Source of the DNA: Massilia sp. UBA2709
GTDB taxonomy: Bacteria > Pseudomonadota > Gammaproteobacteria > Burkholderiales > Burkholderiaceae_D
Assembly: GCA_002354135.1 (NCBI GenBank)
Contig: DEKZ01000383.1
Location: forward strand, 2,204 to 14,183
Reading direction: 5' to 3'
Length of the DNA stretch: 11,980 bases
Positions 6,201 to 11,980 of this stretch are shown piece after piece. Numbering within the stretch: position 1 is the stretch's first letter; every line of letters starts with the position of its first letter. Made by a program: the position numbers and the translations under genes. The notes beneath the pieces are model-generated. The model saw only the letters and a program-made list of their open reading frames with translations, was not told the origin of the DNA and did not search any database.

Positions 6201-8156
6201 ATGGAACGTCTCGACCGGCTGGAAGCGGTCCAGTCGATGCTGCTCGAAATCGGGCAGACCTCGACCAGTTGCAGCGATATCACCGAATTCATCCGCGGGG
6301 TGCACCGCGCCCTCGGCCGCATCATGTACGCGGCCAATTTCTACGTGGCGCTGTCGGACCGCGACGAAGGGACGGTACGCTTCGTGTATTTCGTGGACGA
6401 ATCGGACGAGGGCCCGGTGCTGAACCAGCCGGTGCGCCTGGCCTCGCCCGACGAATCGCCGACCGCCTGGGTGATTTTGAACCGCCAGTCCCTGACCATG
6501 ACGGCCGAGGACTTCCATGCCCGCGAGCGCAGCGGTTCGCGCTTCGGCGCAGGCAGTGCGGCCGAGCATTGGATTGGTTGCCCGCTGCTCGACCAGCAGC
6601 ACCTGCCGCTGGGCGCCATCGTCATCCAGAGCTATACCCCGGAGCACACCTATAGCGACGAGGACCAGGCGCTGTTCGCCGTGATCGCGAACCACGTCTC
6701 GGTGGCGCTGCAGAGCCTGCAGAGCATGGACCGGCTCGAGCGCGCCGTGCAGGAGCGCACCGCGCGCCTGGCGCACGAGGTGGCCGAGCGCCGCCGCGCC
6801 GAGCAGGTGCAGCGCGCCCTGTATGAAATCGCCAACCTCTCCGCCGGCGCCCTCGATGGCAACGCCCTGATGGCCAGCCTGCACGGCATCATCGGCCGCC
6901 TGATGGTGGCGGAAAACTTCATGATCGGCCTGTATCACCCCGAGACGCAGGAAATCAGCATCCCGTATTTCGTCAACCAGAAACAGGCCACGCCGCCCGA
7001 GCCGCGCTTTCCCTACGACGGCAAGGGCATGTGCTCCTACCTGCTGTCCTCGAAGCAGCCGCAACTGCATGACGCCGGCAGCCTGGCGCGCCTGTTGTCC
7101 AGCGGCCAGGTCGCGGAGATTCCCGGCAGCACCGGGATCGCCAGCTGGATGGGCGCGCCGATGCTGGTGCACGACCAGCCCTATGGCGTGCTGGTCGTGC
7201 AGAGCTACGACCCGGCCGTCGTGTATGGCAAGGCCGACCTCGACCTGCTGGCCTTCATCGCCAGCCACGTCGCGGTGGCGATCGCGCGCATGCAGGCCGA
7301 CCGCAAGATTCGCAAGACCAAGGAGCTGCTGGAAGAACAGAACGCGGCCCTGAACACCGCGCTGACCCAGCTGCAGCAGGCCCAGGGCGAACTGGTGCGC
7401 CAGGAAAAGCTCGCCTCGCTGGGCGAACTGGTGGCCGGCGTCGCCCACGAGATCAACACCCCGCTGGGCATCTGCGTGACCGCGACGAGCCACCTGGTGG
7501 AAGAACTGCGCCTGACGCGCGAGGAACTGGCGGCCGGCGAGATGACCGAGGATAGCCTGAACAGCTTCTTCGACATCGTCGACCAGTCGCTGCGCATCAT
7601 GACCACCAACACCCAGCGCGCGGCGGCCCTGGTGCGTTCGTTCAAGCAGGTGGCGGTGGACCAGTCCTCGGGCGACATCCGCAGCTTCAACCTGCGCGCC
7701 TACCTGAACGAGGTCCTGCTGTCGCTGCAGCCCAAGCTCAAGGGCCGCCCGATCAAGGTCGAGGTCGACTGCCCGCCCGACCTGGTGATGAACAGCTACC
7801 CCGGCGCGGTCTCGCAGATCGTCACCAACATGGTCGTCAATTCGCTGGTGCACGGCTTCGAGCGCGACCAACCCGGCCACATCGCGATCCGCGCCGCCCT
7901 CGAAGGCAATACGGTCGCCTTCAACTATACGGACGACGGCGCCGGCATGGACAAGGAATCGCTGGATAAACTGTTCGATCCCTTCTTCACCACCAAGCGC
8001 GGCAGCGGCGGCAGCGGGCTGGGGGCGCACATCCTGTTCAACCTGGTGACGGGAGCGCTGGGCGGCACCGTGCAGGTAGATAGTGCGCCCGGGCAGGGCT
8101 TGCGTTATTCGCTGAGTTTCCCGCGCAGCGTGCGGGTCGAGAAGCTGGCGGCCTGA
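6201..8156 (+). CDS. Soluble double-GAF sensor histidine kinase
   Basis: A 651-residue cytoplasmic signalling kinase without membrane helices. Two GAF sensor domains (about 6-172 and 203-364) are clearly duplicated: GRIMYAANFYVAL (39-51) parallels GRLMVAENFMIGL (232-244), and WIGCPLL (124-130) parallels WMGAPML (316-322). Coiled coils at about 173-205 and 365-402 link the parts. The kinase core has the H-box GVAHEINTPLG with His416, N-box residues Asn543 and Asn547, G1 DDGAGM (578-583), F-box LFDPFFTTK (591-599) and G2 GSGGSGLG (601-608). The H-box type and ATPase core fit the HisKA/HATPase_c class. The ligand of the GAF domains cannot be read from sequence. No receiver domain is fused and no response regulator is in view, so it is an orphan kinase here. 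Confidence 0.93.
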   Translation: MERLDRLEAVQSMLLEIGQTSTSCSDITEFIRGVHRALGRIMYAANFYVALSDRDEGTVRFVYFVDESDEGPVLNQPVRLASPDESPTAWVILNRQSLTMTAEDFHARERSGSRFGAGSAAEHWIGCPLLDQQHLPLGAIVIQSYTPEHTYSDEDQALFAVIANHVSVALQSLQSMDRLERAVQERTARLAHEVAERRRAEQVQRALYEIANLSAGALDGNALMASLHGIIGRLMVAENFMIGLYHPETQEISIPYFVNQKQATPPEPRFPYDGKGMCSYLLSSKQPQLHDAGSLARLLSSGQVAEIPGSTGIASWMGAPMLVHDQPYGVLVVQSYDPAVVYGKADLDLLAFIASHVAVAIARMQADRKIRKTKELLEEQNAALNTALTQLQQAQGELVRQEKLASLGELVAGVAHEINTPLGICVTATSHLVEELRLTREELAAGEMTEDSLNSFFDIVDQSLRIMTTNTQRAAALVRSFKQVAVDQSSGDIRSFNLRAYLNEVLLSLQPKLKGRPIKVEVDCPPDLVMNSYPGAVSQIVTNMVVNSLVHGFERDQPGHIAIRAALEGNTVAFNYTDDGAGMDKESLDKLFDPFFTTKRGSGGSGLGAHILFNLVTGALGGTVQVDSAPGQGLRYSLSFPRSVRVEKLAA

Positions 8157-8451
8157 GGAGCATGTCTGGTGGGTCGCAGGGTGGACGGCTCCACCCGAAG
8201 TCGACGCGTGGTCGCGGCAGGCGCGCCGTCCACGCGTTCAGTTCCGGCACGCACCCCCGCAGGGTTTCAAATGAGGCGGATGCAGAAAACTTTCTCCTGA
8301 CCGAAACGTCGAAGAACAAGGTCATAACGACCGCGTAAAGACCCCCAGCTTGATCCGGATCTTGTTATAGCTGCAAATCTAACTGAAATTTATTTCCGCA
8401 TCTCGCCGATTCCTGACGACCGCACAGACCGCAATCAACACGCAACGGGTT
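8157..8451. other. Intergenic stretch at a base-composition boundary
   Basis: Convergent tail region of the kinase and the Lrp-type regulator. The left part (to about 8240) is GC-rich and carries overlapping inverted repeats. From about 8270 the DNA becomes visibly richer in A and T, as in the ilv block that follows. A 10-bp palindrome, GATCCGGATC, lies at 8352-8361. No intrinsic terminator with a T run was found for either gene, and no tRNA or integrase site was recognised. Confidence 0.5.
8179..8237. repeat. Overlapping inverted repeats after the kinase gene
   Basis: GGGTGGA (8179-8185) and TCCACCC (8190-8196) form a 7-bp stem with a 4-base loop. ACGCGTGG (8204-8211) and CCACGCGT (8230-8237) form an 8-bp stem. 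A third pairing, GTGGACGGC (8181-8189) with GCCGTCCAC (8225-8233), is 9 bp long and excludes the other two. All are perfect. No T run follows, so this looks like a dispersed palindromic repeat or an alternative-fold RNA rather than a simple terminator. Confidence 0.55.
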
Positions 8452-8937
8452 TCAACTGGTAAGCGGCGTGTCCTCTTTCTTCAAAGTGCGGAGAACAAAG
8501 CTCGACTTACTGTGGCGGATGCCAGGAATCATGTACAGCTTCTCGCGCAGTAGACGCTCGTAATCCCTGGTGTCTTTTACCGCGATTCTGATGAAGTAGT
8601 CGTAATCTCCTGAAATAAGGAAAGCTTCGAGAACTTCGGGAATCGACTGAAGGGCACTACCAAACGCATTCAGCGTTTCCTGGCTATGGCTGCCAAGCGT
8701 TACCTGAACGATCACCGAGTCCTGATAGCCGATCTTCGCAAGATCGACCTTGATCGTATACGCCTGGATCGCGCCGGCATCCATCATGCGCTTTATACGA
8801 TTCCAGCAAGACGTTGTCGACAGTCCGACCACGTTACCGATTTCCTGTAGAGGTGTGCGTGAGTCTGCAAGCAGGATGCGCAATATCGCCAGATCTTGCC
8901 GGTCGAATATTTTTCCTGTTTCTGCCCCATTTTCCAT
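8452..8937 (-). CDS. Lrp/AsnC-family transcriptional regulator
   Basis: A 161-residue regulator with an N-terminal winged helix-turn-helix (about 11-60; recognition segment VGLSTTSCWNRIKRM at 37-51) and a C-terminal Lrp ligand-binding/oligomerisation (RAM) domain (about 69-150) with the family motif SGDYDYFIRIAV (109-120). Lrp proteins assemble as dimers to octamers, bind amino acids and bend DNA. The ATG at 8937 gives the usual family length and leaves ten residues before FDRQDLAIL. In-frame starts at 8961 (ATG) and 8982 (GTG) would add residues inside the inverted repeat and have poorer or badly spaced binding sites. The gene diverges from the ilvB-ilvA-ilvC genes, so isoleucine, valine, threonine or a 2-oxo acid is a reasonable effector guess. 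It is probably both local regulator and autoregulator. Confidence 0.9.
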   Translation of the reverse strand: MENGAETGKIFDRQDLAILRILLADSRTPLQEIGNVVGLSTTSCWNRIKRMMDAGAIQAYTIKVDLAKIGYQDSVIVQVTLGSHSQETLNAFGSALQSIPEVLEAFLISGDYDYFIRIAVKDTRDYERLLREKLYMIPGIRHSKSSFVLRTLKKEDTPLTS

Positions 8938-8964
8938 AAAATTTTCCGTGAAAGCTTGCATATT

Positions 8965-8989
8965 CCTGAAATTATGAAGCACTTTCAGG
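8965..8989. promoter_or_regulatory. Candidate Lrp-type operator, perfect inverted repeat
   Basis: CCTGAAA (8965-8971) and TTTCAGG (8983-8989) form a perfect 7+7 dyad with an 11-base AT-rich spacer. It is centred in the 75-base gap between the start codons of the regulator and ilvB, exactly where an operator shared by both genes would lie. Confidence 0.6.
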
Positions 8990-8998
8990 GGCGTCGTC

Positions 8999-9006
8999 TA
9001 TACAAT
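8999..9006 (+). promoter_or_regulatory. Possible -10 box of the ilvB operon
   Basis: TATACAAT (8999-9006) contains TACAAT, a five-of-six -10 match, ending six bases before the ilvB ATG at 9013. No acceptable -35 lies 15-19 bases upstream; the inverted repeat occupies that position. This would fit an activator-dependent promoter starting very near the ATG. Confidence 0.35.
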
Positions 9007-9012
9007 TTTCGT

Positions 9013-10806
9013 ATGACTACCTTATTGAATAATCCCGGCGCTCCAGTGCCGGTCGTTCCCTGTGTCACGCTTACCGGAGCACAGGTCTTGCTGTCGATAT
9101 TGATAGAGGCAGGCGTTGATACTGTGTTCGGTTACCCCGGCGGCGCCGTGCTTCCACTGTATGACGCCTTGTATCGGGAGCCTCGCCTACGCCACGTGCT
9201 AGTCAGGCACGAGCAGGCCGCAGTACACGCTGCCGAAGGATATGCCAGGTCGACGGGGCGTTTGGGTGTAGTGTTCGTCACTTCCGGGCCAGGCATTGCG
9301 AACACGACATCTGGCCTGCTCGATGCCCTCTGCGATTCGATCCCGGTGCTGTGCATCAGCGGCCAGGTTGCCACCCATCTCATCGGAACGAACGCATTCC
9401 AGGAGTGCGACGCGATCGGCATTTCGCGTACGGTCACGAAGTGGAATGCGAAGATCGAAGCCTATGGCGACATTGCGAATACGGTGCGCGAAGCAATCGG
9501 CCAGGCGACGCAAGGCAAGCCTGGTCCGGTGCTGGTCGATGTGCCGAAAAACATCCAGGCACAGGAATTCGCGCTTCGGCCGGAAGCGCTTTTTGCGCCG
9601 GCTCCATCGGTGCGAAGGCGGCACGCGCGCTTGCTGGAGAATACCGATGCCCAGTTCGAAGCGGCGGCCGCTCTGATCGCGGCGTCGCGTAGACCGGTCT
9701 TCTATGGTGGCGGAGGCCTGATCAACGCAGGCAACGCAGCCTGTGAAAAGTTCGCTAGCATCGTGCGGAAGAAAGATGCCCCCTGCACGTTGACTCTCAT
9801 GGGGCTGGGCGCGTTCCCGGCCTCCGATCATCGTTGGTTGGGCATGCTGGGCATGCACGGAACGCTGGAAGCGAACCTGGCCATGAATGCGGCCGATCTG
9901 GTTGTCTGTGTCGGCGCACGATTTGATGATCGGGTAACTGGACGATTAGATCAGTTTTGTCCGCATGCAAAAATCATCCACATCGATATCGACCCGGCCT
10001 CGATCGGAAAGCTCGTGAAAGCGGATGTTGGGCTCGCCGGAGACTGTCATGTGGTCTTGGCCGAACTTGAGAAGTGGCTCGACGTTTCTAAAGCGGCCCT
10101 TGTTCCTACTCAGGAGTGGTGGCGCCGGATCCAGCGTTGGCGCGAGGTCAACTGTCTTGCATTCGCGCGCACCGGACGGAGCATTTCACCACAAATGCTG
10201 ATGCACACCCTCGCAAAACAGCTCGTCGGCAAAGACGCCATTGTCTCGACCGACGTCGGGCAACATCAGATGTGGGCTGCCCAGTACTTGGGCTTCGACA
10301 AGCCGCGACGCTGGCTGACGTCGGGTGGTGCGGGCACGATGGGCTATGGCCTGCCGGCCGCGATCGGCGCGCAGATTGCCCACCCTCAAGCATTAGTCAC
10401 CTGCATCAGCGGCGATGCTTCCATTCTCATGAACATTCAGGAGCTGGCGACTGCTGTCCAGCACCGTTGCCCGGTCAAGATCGTGCTTTCAAATAACGGC
10501 TGCATGGGCATGGTGCGCCAGTGGCAGGAGCTCCATCACGGAGGACGCTACAGCCACAGTTGGTCAGACGCCTTGCCTGATTTCGTGGCACTGGCGCGGG
10601 CGTTCGGCTGGCGCGGACGCCGGGTCGTGCATGCACGCGATCTCGAGACCGCACTCGAGGAATGCTTGTCAACCGACGGGCCATTTCTTCTCGATGTGGC
10701 GGTCGAGCAGACTGAGAACTGTTTTCCAATGATCCCGGCTGGTCGCGGTCATCATGAGGTCATGCTGTCGAAAGACGAGCTATACGGAGCTGTTGATGAC
10801 AGCTGA
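9013..10806 (+). CDS. ilvB: Acetohydroxyacid synthase, catalytic (large) subunit
   Basis: A 597-residue TPP enzyme that condenses pyruvate with pyruvate or 2-oxobutyrate to give acetolactate or acetohydroxybutyrate, the entry step to valine and isoleucine. It shows FGYPGGAVLPLYDAL (39-53), the catalytic glutamate in RHEQAA (Glu67), the AHAS-specific GARFDDRVTGR (301-311) that separates it from pyruvate oxidase and similar enzymes, and the TPP/Mg motif GDAS...NN (467-495) followed by GMVRQWQELHH (499-509). The start at 9013 gives the normal family N-terminus; upstream in-frame ATGs (8896, 8974) would run through the regulator and operator. No clear ribosome binding site precedes it. No small subunit follows: the next gene overlaps by 11 bases and is ilvA. 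Base composition is lower in GC than in genes to the left. Confidence 0.93.
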   Translation: MTTLLNNPGAPVPVVPCVTLTGAQVLLSILIEAGVDTVFGYPGGAVLPLYDALYREPRLRHVLVRHEQAAVHAAEGYARSTGRLGVVFVTSGPGIANTTSGLLDALCDSIPVLCISGQVATHLIGTNAFQECDAIGISRTVTKWNAKIEAYGDIANTVREAIGQATQGKPGPVLVDVPKNIQAQEFALRPEALFAPAPSVRRRHARLLENTDAQFEAAAALIAASRRPVFYGGGGLINAGNAACEKFASIVRKKDAPCTLTLMGLGAFPASDHRWLGMLGMHGTLEANLAMNAADLVVCVGARFDDRVTGRLDQFCPHAKIIHIDIDPASIGKLVKADVGLAGDCHVVLAELEKWLDVSKAALVPTQEWWRRIQRWREVNCLAFARTGRSISPQMLMHTLAKQLVGKDAIVSTDVGQHQMWAAQYLGFDKPRRWLTSGGAGTMGYGLPAAIGAQIAHPQALVTCISGDASILMNIQELATAVQHRCPVKIVLSNNGCMGMVRQWQELHHGGRYSHSWSDALPDFVALARAFGWRGRRVVHARDLETALEECLSTDGPFLLDVAVEQTENCFPMIPAGRGHHEVMLSKDELYGAVDDS

Positions 10807-11830
10807 CTACTTGAGAAAAATTCTCGCAGCCCGGGTCTATGACGTTGCCGAGGTGACCGCGTTGGAATATGCTCCATCGCTTTCTCTTCACACGGGAAAC
10901 CGTGTGTATCTCAAACGTGAGGACATGCAGCCCGTCTTCAGCTTTAAGCTGCGGGGTGCCTATAACAAGATGGCACGTCTACAGCCAGTACAGCGGCAGT
11001 GCGGAGTCGTCTGCGCCTCAGCAGGGAACCATGCGCAGGGCGTCGCGTTATCGGCCGCACTGTTGCGTTGCCGCGCCACGATTGTCATGCCTGTAACAGC
11101 ACCCGTCGTCAAGGTCGATGCGGTTAAGCGGCACGGGGGCAATTTTGTCGACATCGTACTGCATGGACGGTCCTATTCAGACGCGGCAAACCACGCCTTC
11201 ACGCTGGCGTCCGAACGAAAGTTAACGTTCATACATCCTTTCGACGATCCTGACGTCATCTCTGGACAAGGGACGGTTGGAATGGAAATTCTGCATCAGC
11301 ACCCCGACCCCATCCATGCAATCTTTGTGCCGGTCGGCGGAGGGGGGCTTATCGCCGGCGTTGGTGCGTACGTCAAAGAATGCCGCCCAGACACGAGGAT
11401 CATCGGCGTCCAGGCAAGTGACTCCAATGCGATGGCACGCAGCTTGAAAGCGAATAAACGGATCACCTTGCCAGAAGTGGGACTTTTTTCCGATGGGACT
11501 GCTGTGCAGCTCGTTGGCGAGGAAACCTTTCGTATTGTCCAGAAAGTGGTAGACGAGGTCATCGTGGTGGATACCGATGATATCTGCACAGCGATCGAGG
11601 ATGTGTTCAAGGATACGCGCGGGATCCTCGAACCATCGGGAGCGTTGGCAGTGGCCGGCATGAAGGCATATGTAAGGGATCAAGAAGCAATCGGAGTGCC
11701 CGTTTGCGACAAGGCCCTGATTGCAATCGCCAGCGGCGCAAATATCGACTTTTCGCGTCTGAAATTCGTCTCCGAACGAGCTGGCATGAACAGAGACATG
11801 CGCACCACTATCTCAGCAGGTGGTCATTGA
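10796..11830 (+). CDS. ilvA: Threonine deaminase, IlvA-type catalytic domain without regulatory domain
   Basis: A 344-residue PLP enzyme that deaminates threonine to 2-oxobutyrate, the first committed step to isoleucine. The PLP lysine is Lys51 in SFKLRGAYNKM (49-59); SAGNHAQG (75-82), the phosphate-binding GGGGL (181-185) and SGAN (313-316) complete the fold-type II site. The N-terminal pattern (DYLRKILAARVYDVAEVT, 4-21) and the end (SERAGMN, 326-332) follow biosynthetic IlvA, but the protein stops where the two ACT-like isoleucine/valine-sensing domains of about 180 residues should begin. The ATG at 10796 has GGAG six bases upstream and lies within the end of ilvB (11-bp overlap), implying coupled translation; an ATG at 10754 has no such support. 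A catabolic TdcB-like role is the alternative, but the gene context favours biosynthesis. Confidence 0.9.
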   Translation: MTADYLRKILAARVYDVAEVTALEYAPSLSLHTGNRVYLKREDMQPVFSFKLRGAYNKMARLQPVQRQCGVVCASAGNHAQGVALSAALLRCRATIVMPVTAPVVKVDAVKRHGGNFVDIVLHGRSYSDAANHAFTLASERKLTFIHPFDDPDVISGQGTVGMEILHQHPDPIHAIFVPVGGGGLIAGVGAYVKECRPDTRIIGVQASDSNAMARSLKANKRITLPEVGLFSDGTAVQLVGEETFRIVQKVVDEVIVVDTDDICTAIEDVFKDTRGILEPSGALAVAGMKAYVRDQEAIGVPVCDKALIAIASGANIDFSRLKFVSERAGMNRDMRTTISAGGH

Positions 11831-11935
11831 TGTGCTTCCCGTGCCTTGAAGTCGTCTGTGAGGCGCAACTAAGGAACGCGGCATGCACACGATGACAATG
11901 AGTATTTGCATCAAAACAAGCTAACATTGATTGCT
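11831..11935 (+). other. Gap between ilvA and ilvC with a weak dyad
   Basis: These 105 bases carry no gene and no terminator, so read-through into ilvC is possible. GCA-TCAA (11908-11914) and TTGATTGC (11927-11934) form an imperfect inverted repeat directly before the ilvC ATG, in AT-rich DNA. No convincing -35/-10 pair and no Shine-Dalgarno sequence were seen. Confidence 0.35.
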
Positions 11936-11980
11936 ATGAAAATTTTTTATGACAAAGATTGCGACCTCTCCCTCATCAAA
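11936..11980 (+). CDS. ilvC: Ketol-acid reductoisomerase, N-terminal fragment
   Basis: Only 15 codons are in the window, reading MKIFYDKDCDLSLIK, and the frame continues past the right edge. This is nearly identical to the typical class I IlvC N-terminus (MKVFYDKDADLSLIKGK), which leads into the NADPH-binding domain. IlvC rearranges and reduces acetolactate or acetohydroxybutyrate to the dihydroxy acid, the step directly after ilvB. Its position after ilvB and ilvA on the same strand supports the call. Whether the remainder is intact cannot be seen. No ribosome binding site is evident before the ATG at 11936. Confidence 0.88.
   Translation, partial: MKIFYDKDCDLSLIK

Noticed and set aside
6186..8030. 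614-codon open frame on the minus strand opposite the histidine kinase
   Set aside because: Arg/Ala/Gln/His-rich antisense shadow with no domain; all kinase boxes lie on the plus strand.
8162..8338. 58-codon open frame after the kinase (starts MSGGSQGG, ends KNKVITTA)
   Set aside because: The first half is translated repeat sequence, GAGG is too close to the ATG to work well, and no homologue is recognised. The C-terminal part might be a gene remnant, but this cannot be supported.
8410..8432. GACCGC direct repeat that could suggest a CRISPR or iteron
   Set aside because: Only two 6-base copies; far below any array or iteron pattern.

Overview
The window looks like chromosomal DNA of a high-GC Gram-negative bacterium. 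A TamA/TamB outer-membrane assembly pair, a proteobacterial-type QueC and the GC-rich codon use fit a betaproteobacterium, and the intergenic palindromes recall Oxalobacteraceae such as Massilia or Duganella. The genus is an inference that cannot be settled from this sequence. Genes are densely packed and mostly change strand from one to the next, so most appear to be single-gene transcription units.

Left part (1-4601). tamB (5' end only) and tamA run leftward as a pair overlapping by one base. queC (preQ0 synthase) diverges from them. After queC comes a repeat-rich stretch holding a likely bidirectional terminator, then a leftward 125-residue membrane protein of unknown function. Divergent from it lie a 73-residue proline-rich microprotein with a consensus ribosome binding site and an acidic 166-residue protein of unknown function.

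Middle part (4611-8451). An exported S41-family peptidase points left. A soluble sensor histidine kinase with two GAF domains points right, with no response regulator beside it. After the kinase comes about 295 bases without a convincing gene. It carries overlapping inverted repeats and marks a visible fall in GC content.

Right part (8452-11980). This is a lower-GC block: a divergent Lrp/AsnC-family regulator, then ilvB (acetohydroxyacid synthase large subunit), an ilvA-type threonine deaminase lacking its regulatory half, and the first 15 codons of ilvC. The three enzymes carry out consecutive steps from threonine toward isoleucine. No ilvN/ilvH small subunit lies between them, and IlvA lacks the ACT region that senses isoleucine. 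The usual feedback controls on the pathway are therefore absent from these genes, and control may instead rest on the Lrp-like regulator. A perfect 7+7 inverted repeat sits between the divergent genes where its operator would be expected. This block is the most interesting part of the window and looks like an accessory, possibly acquired, branched-chain amino acid module.
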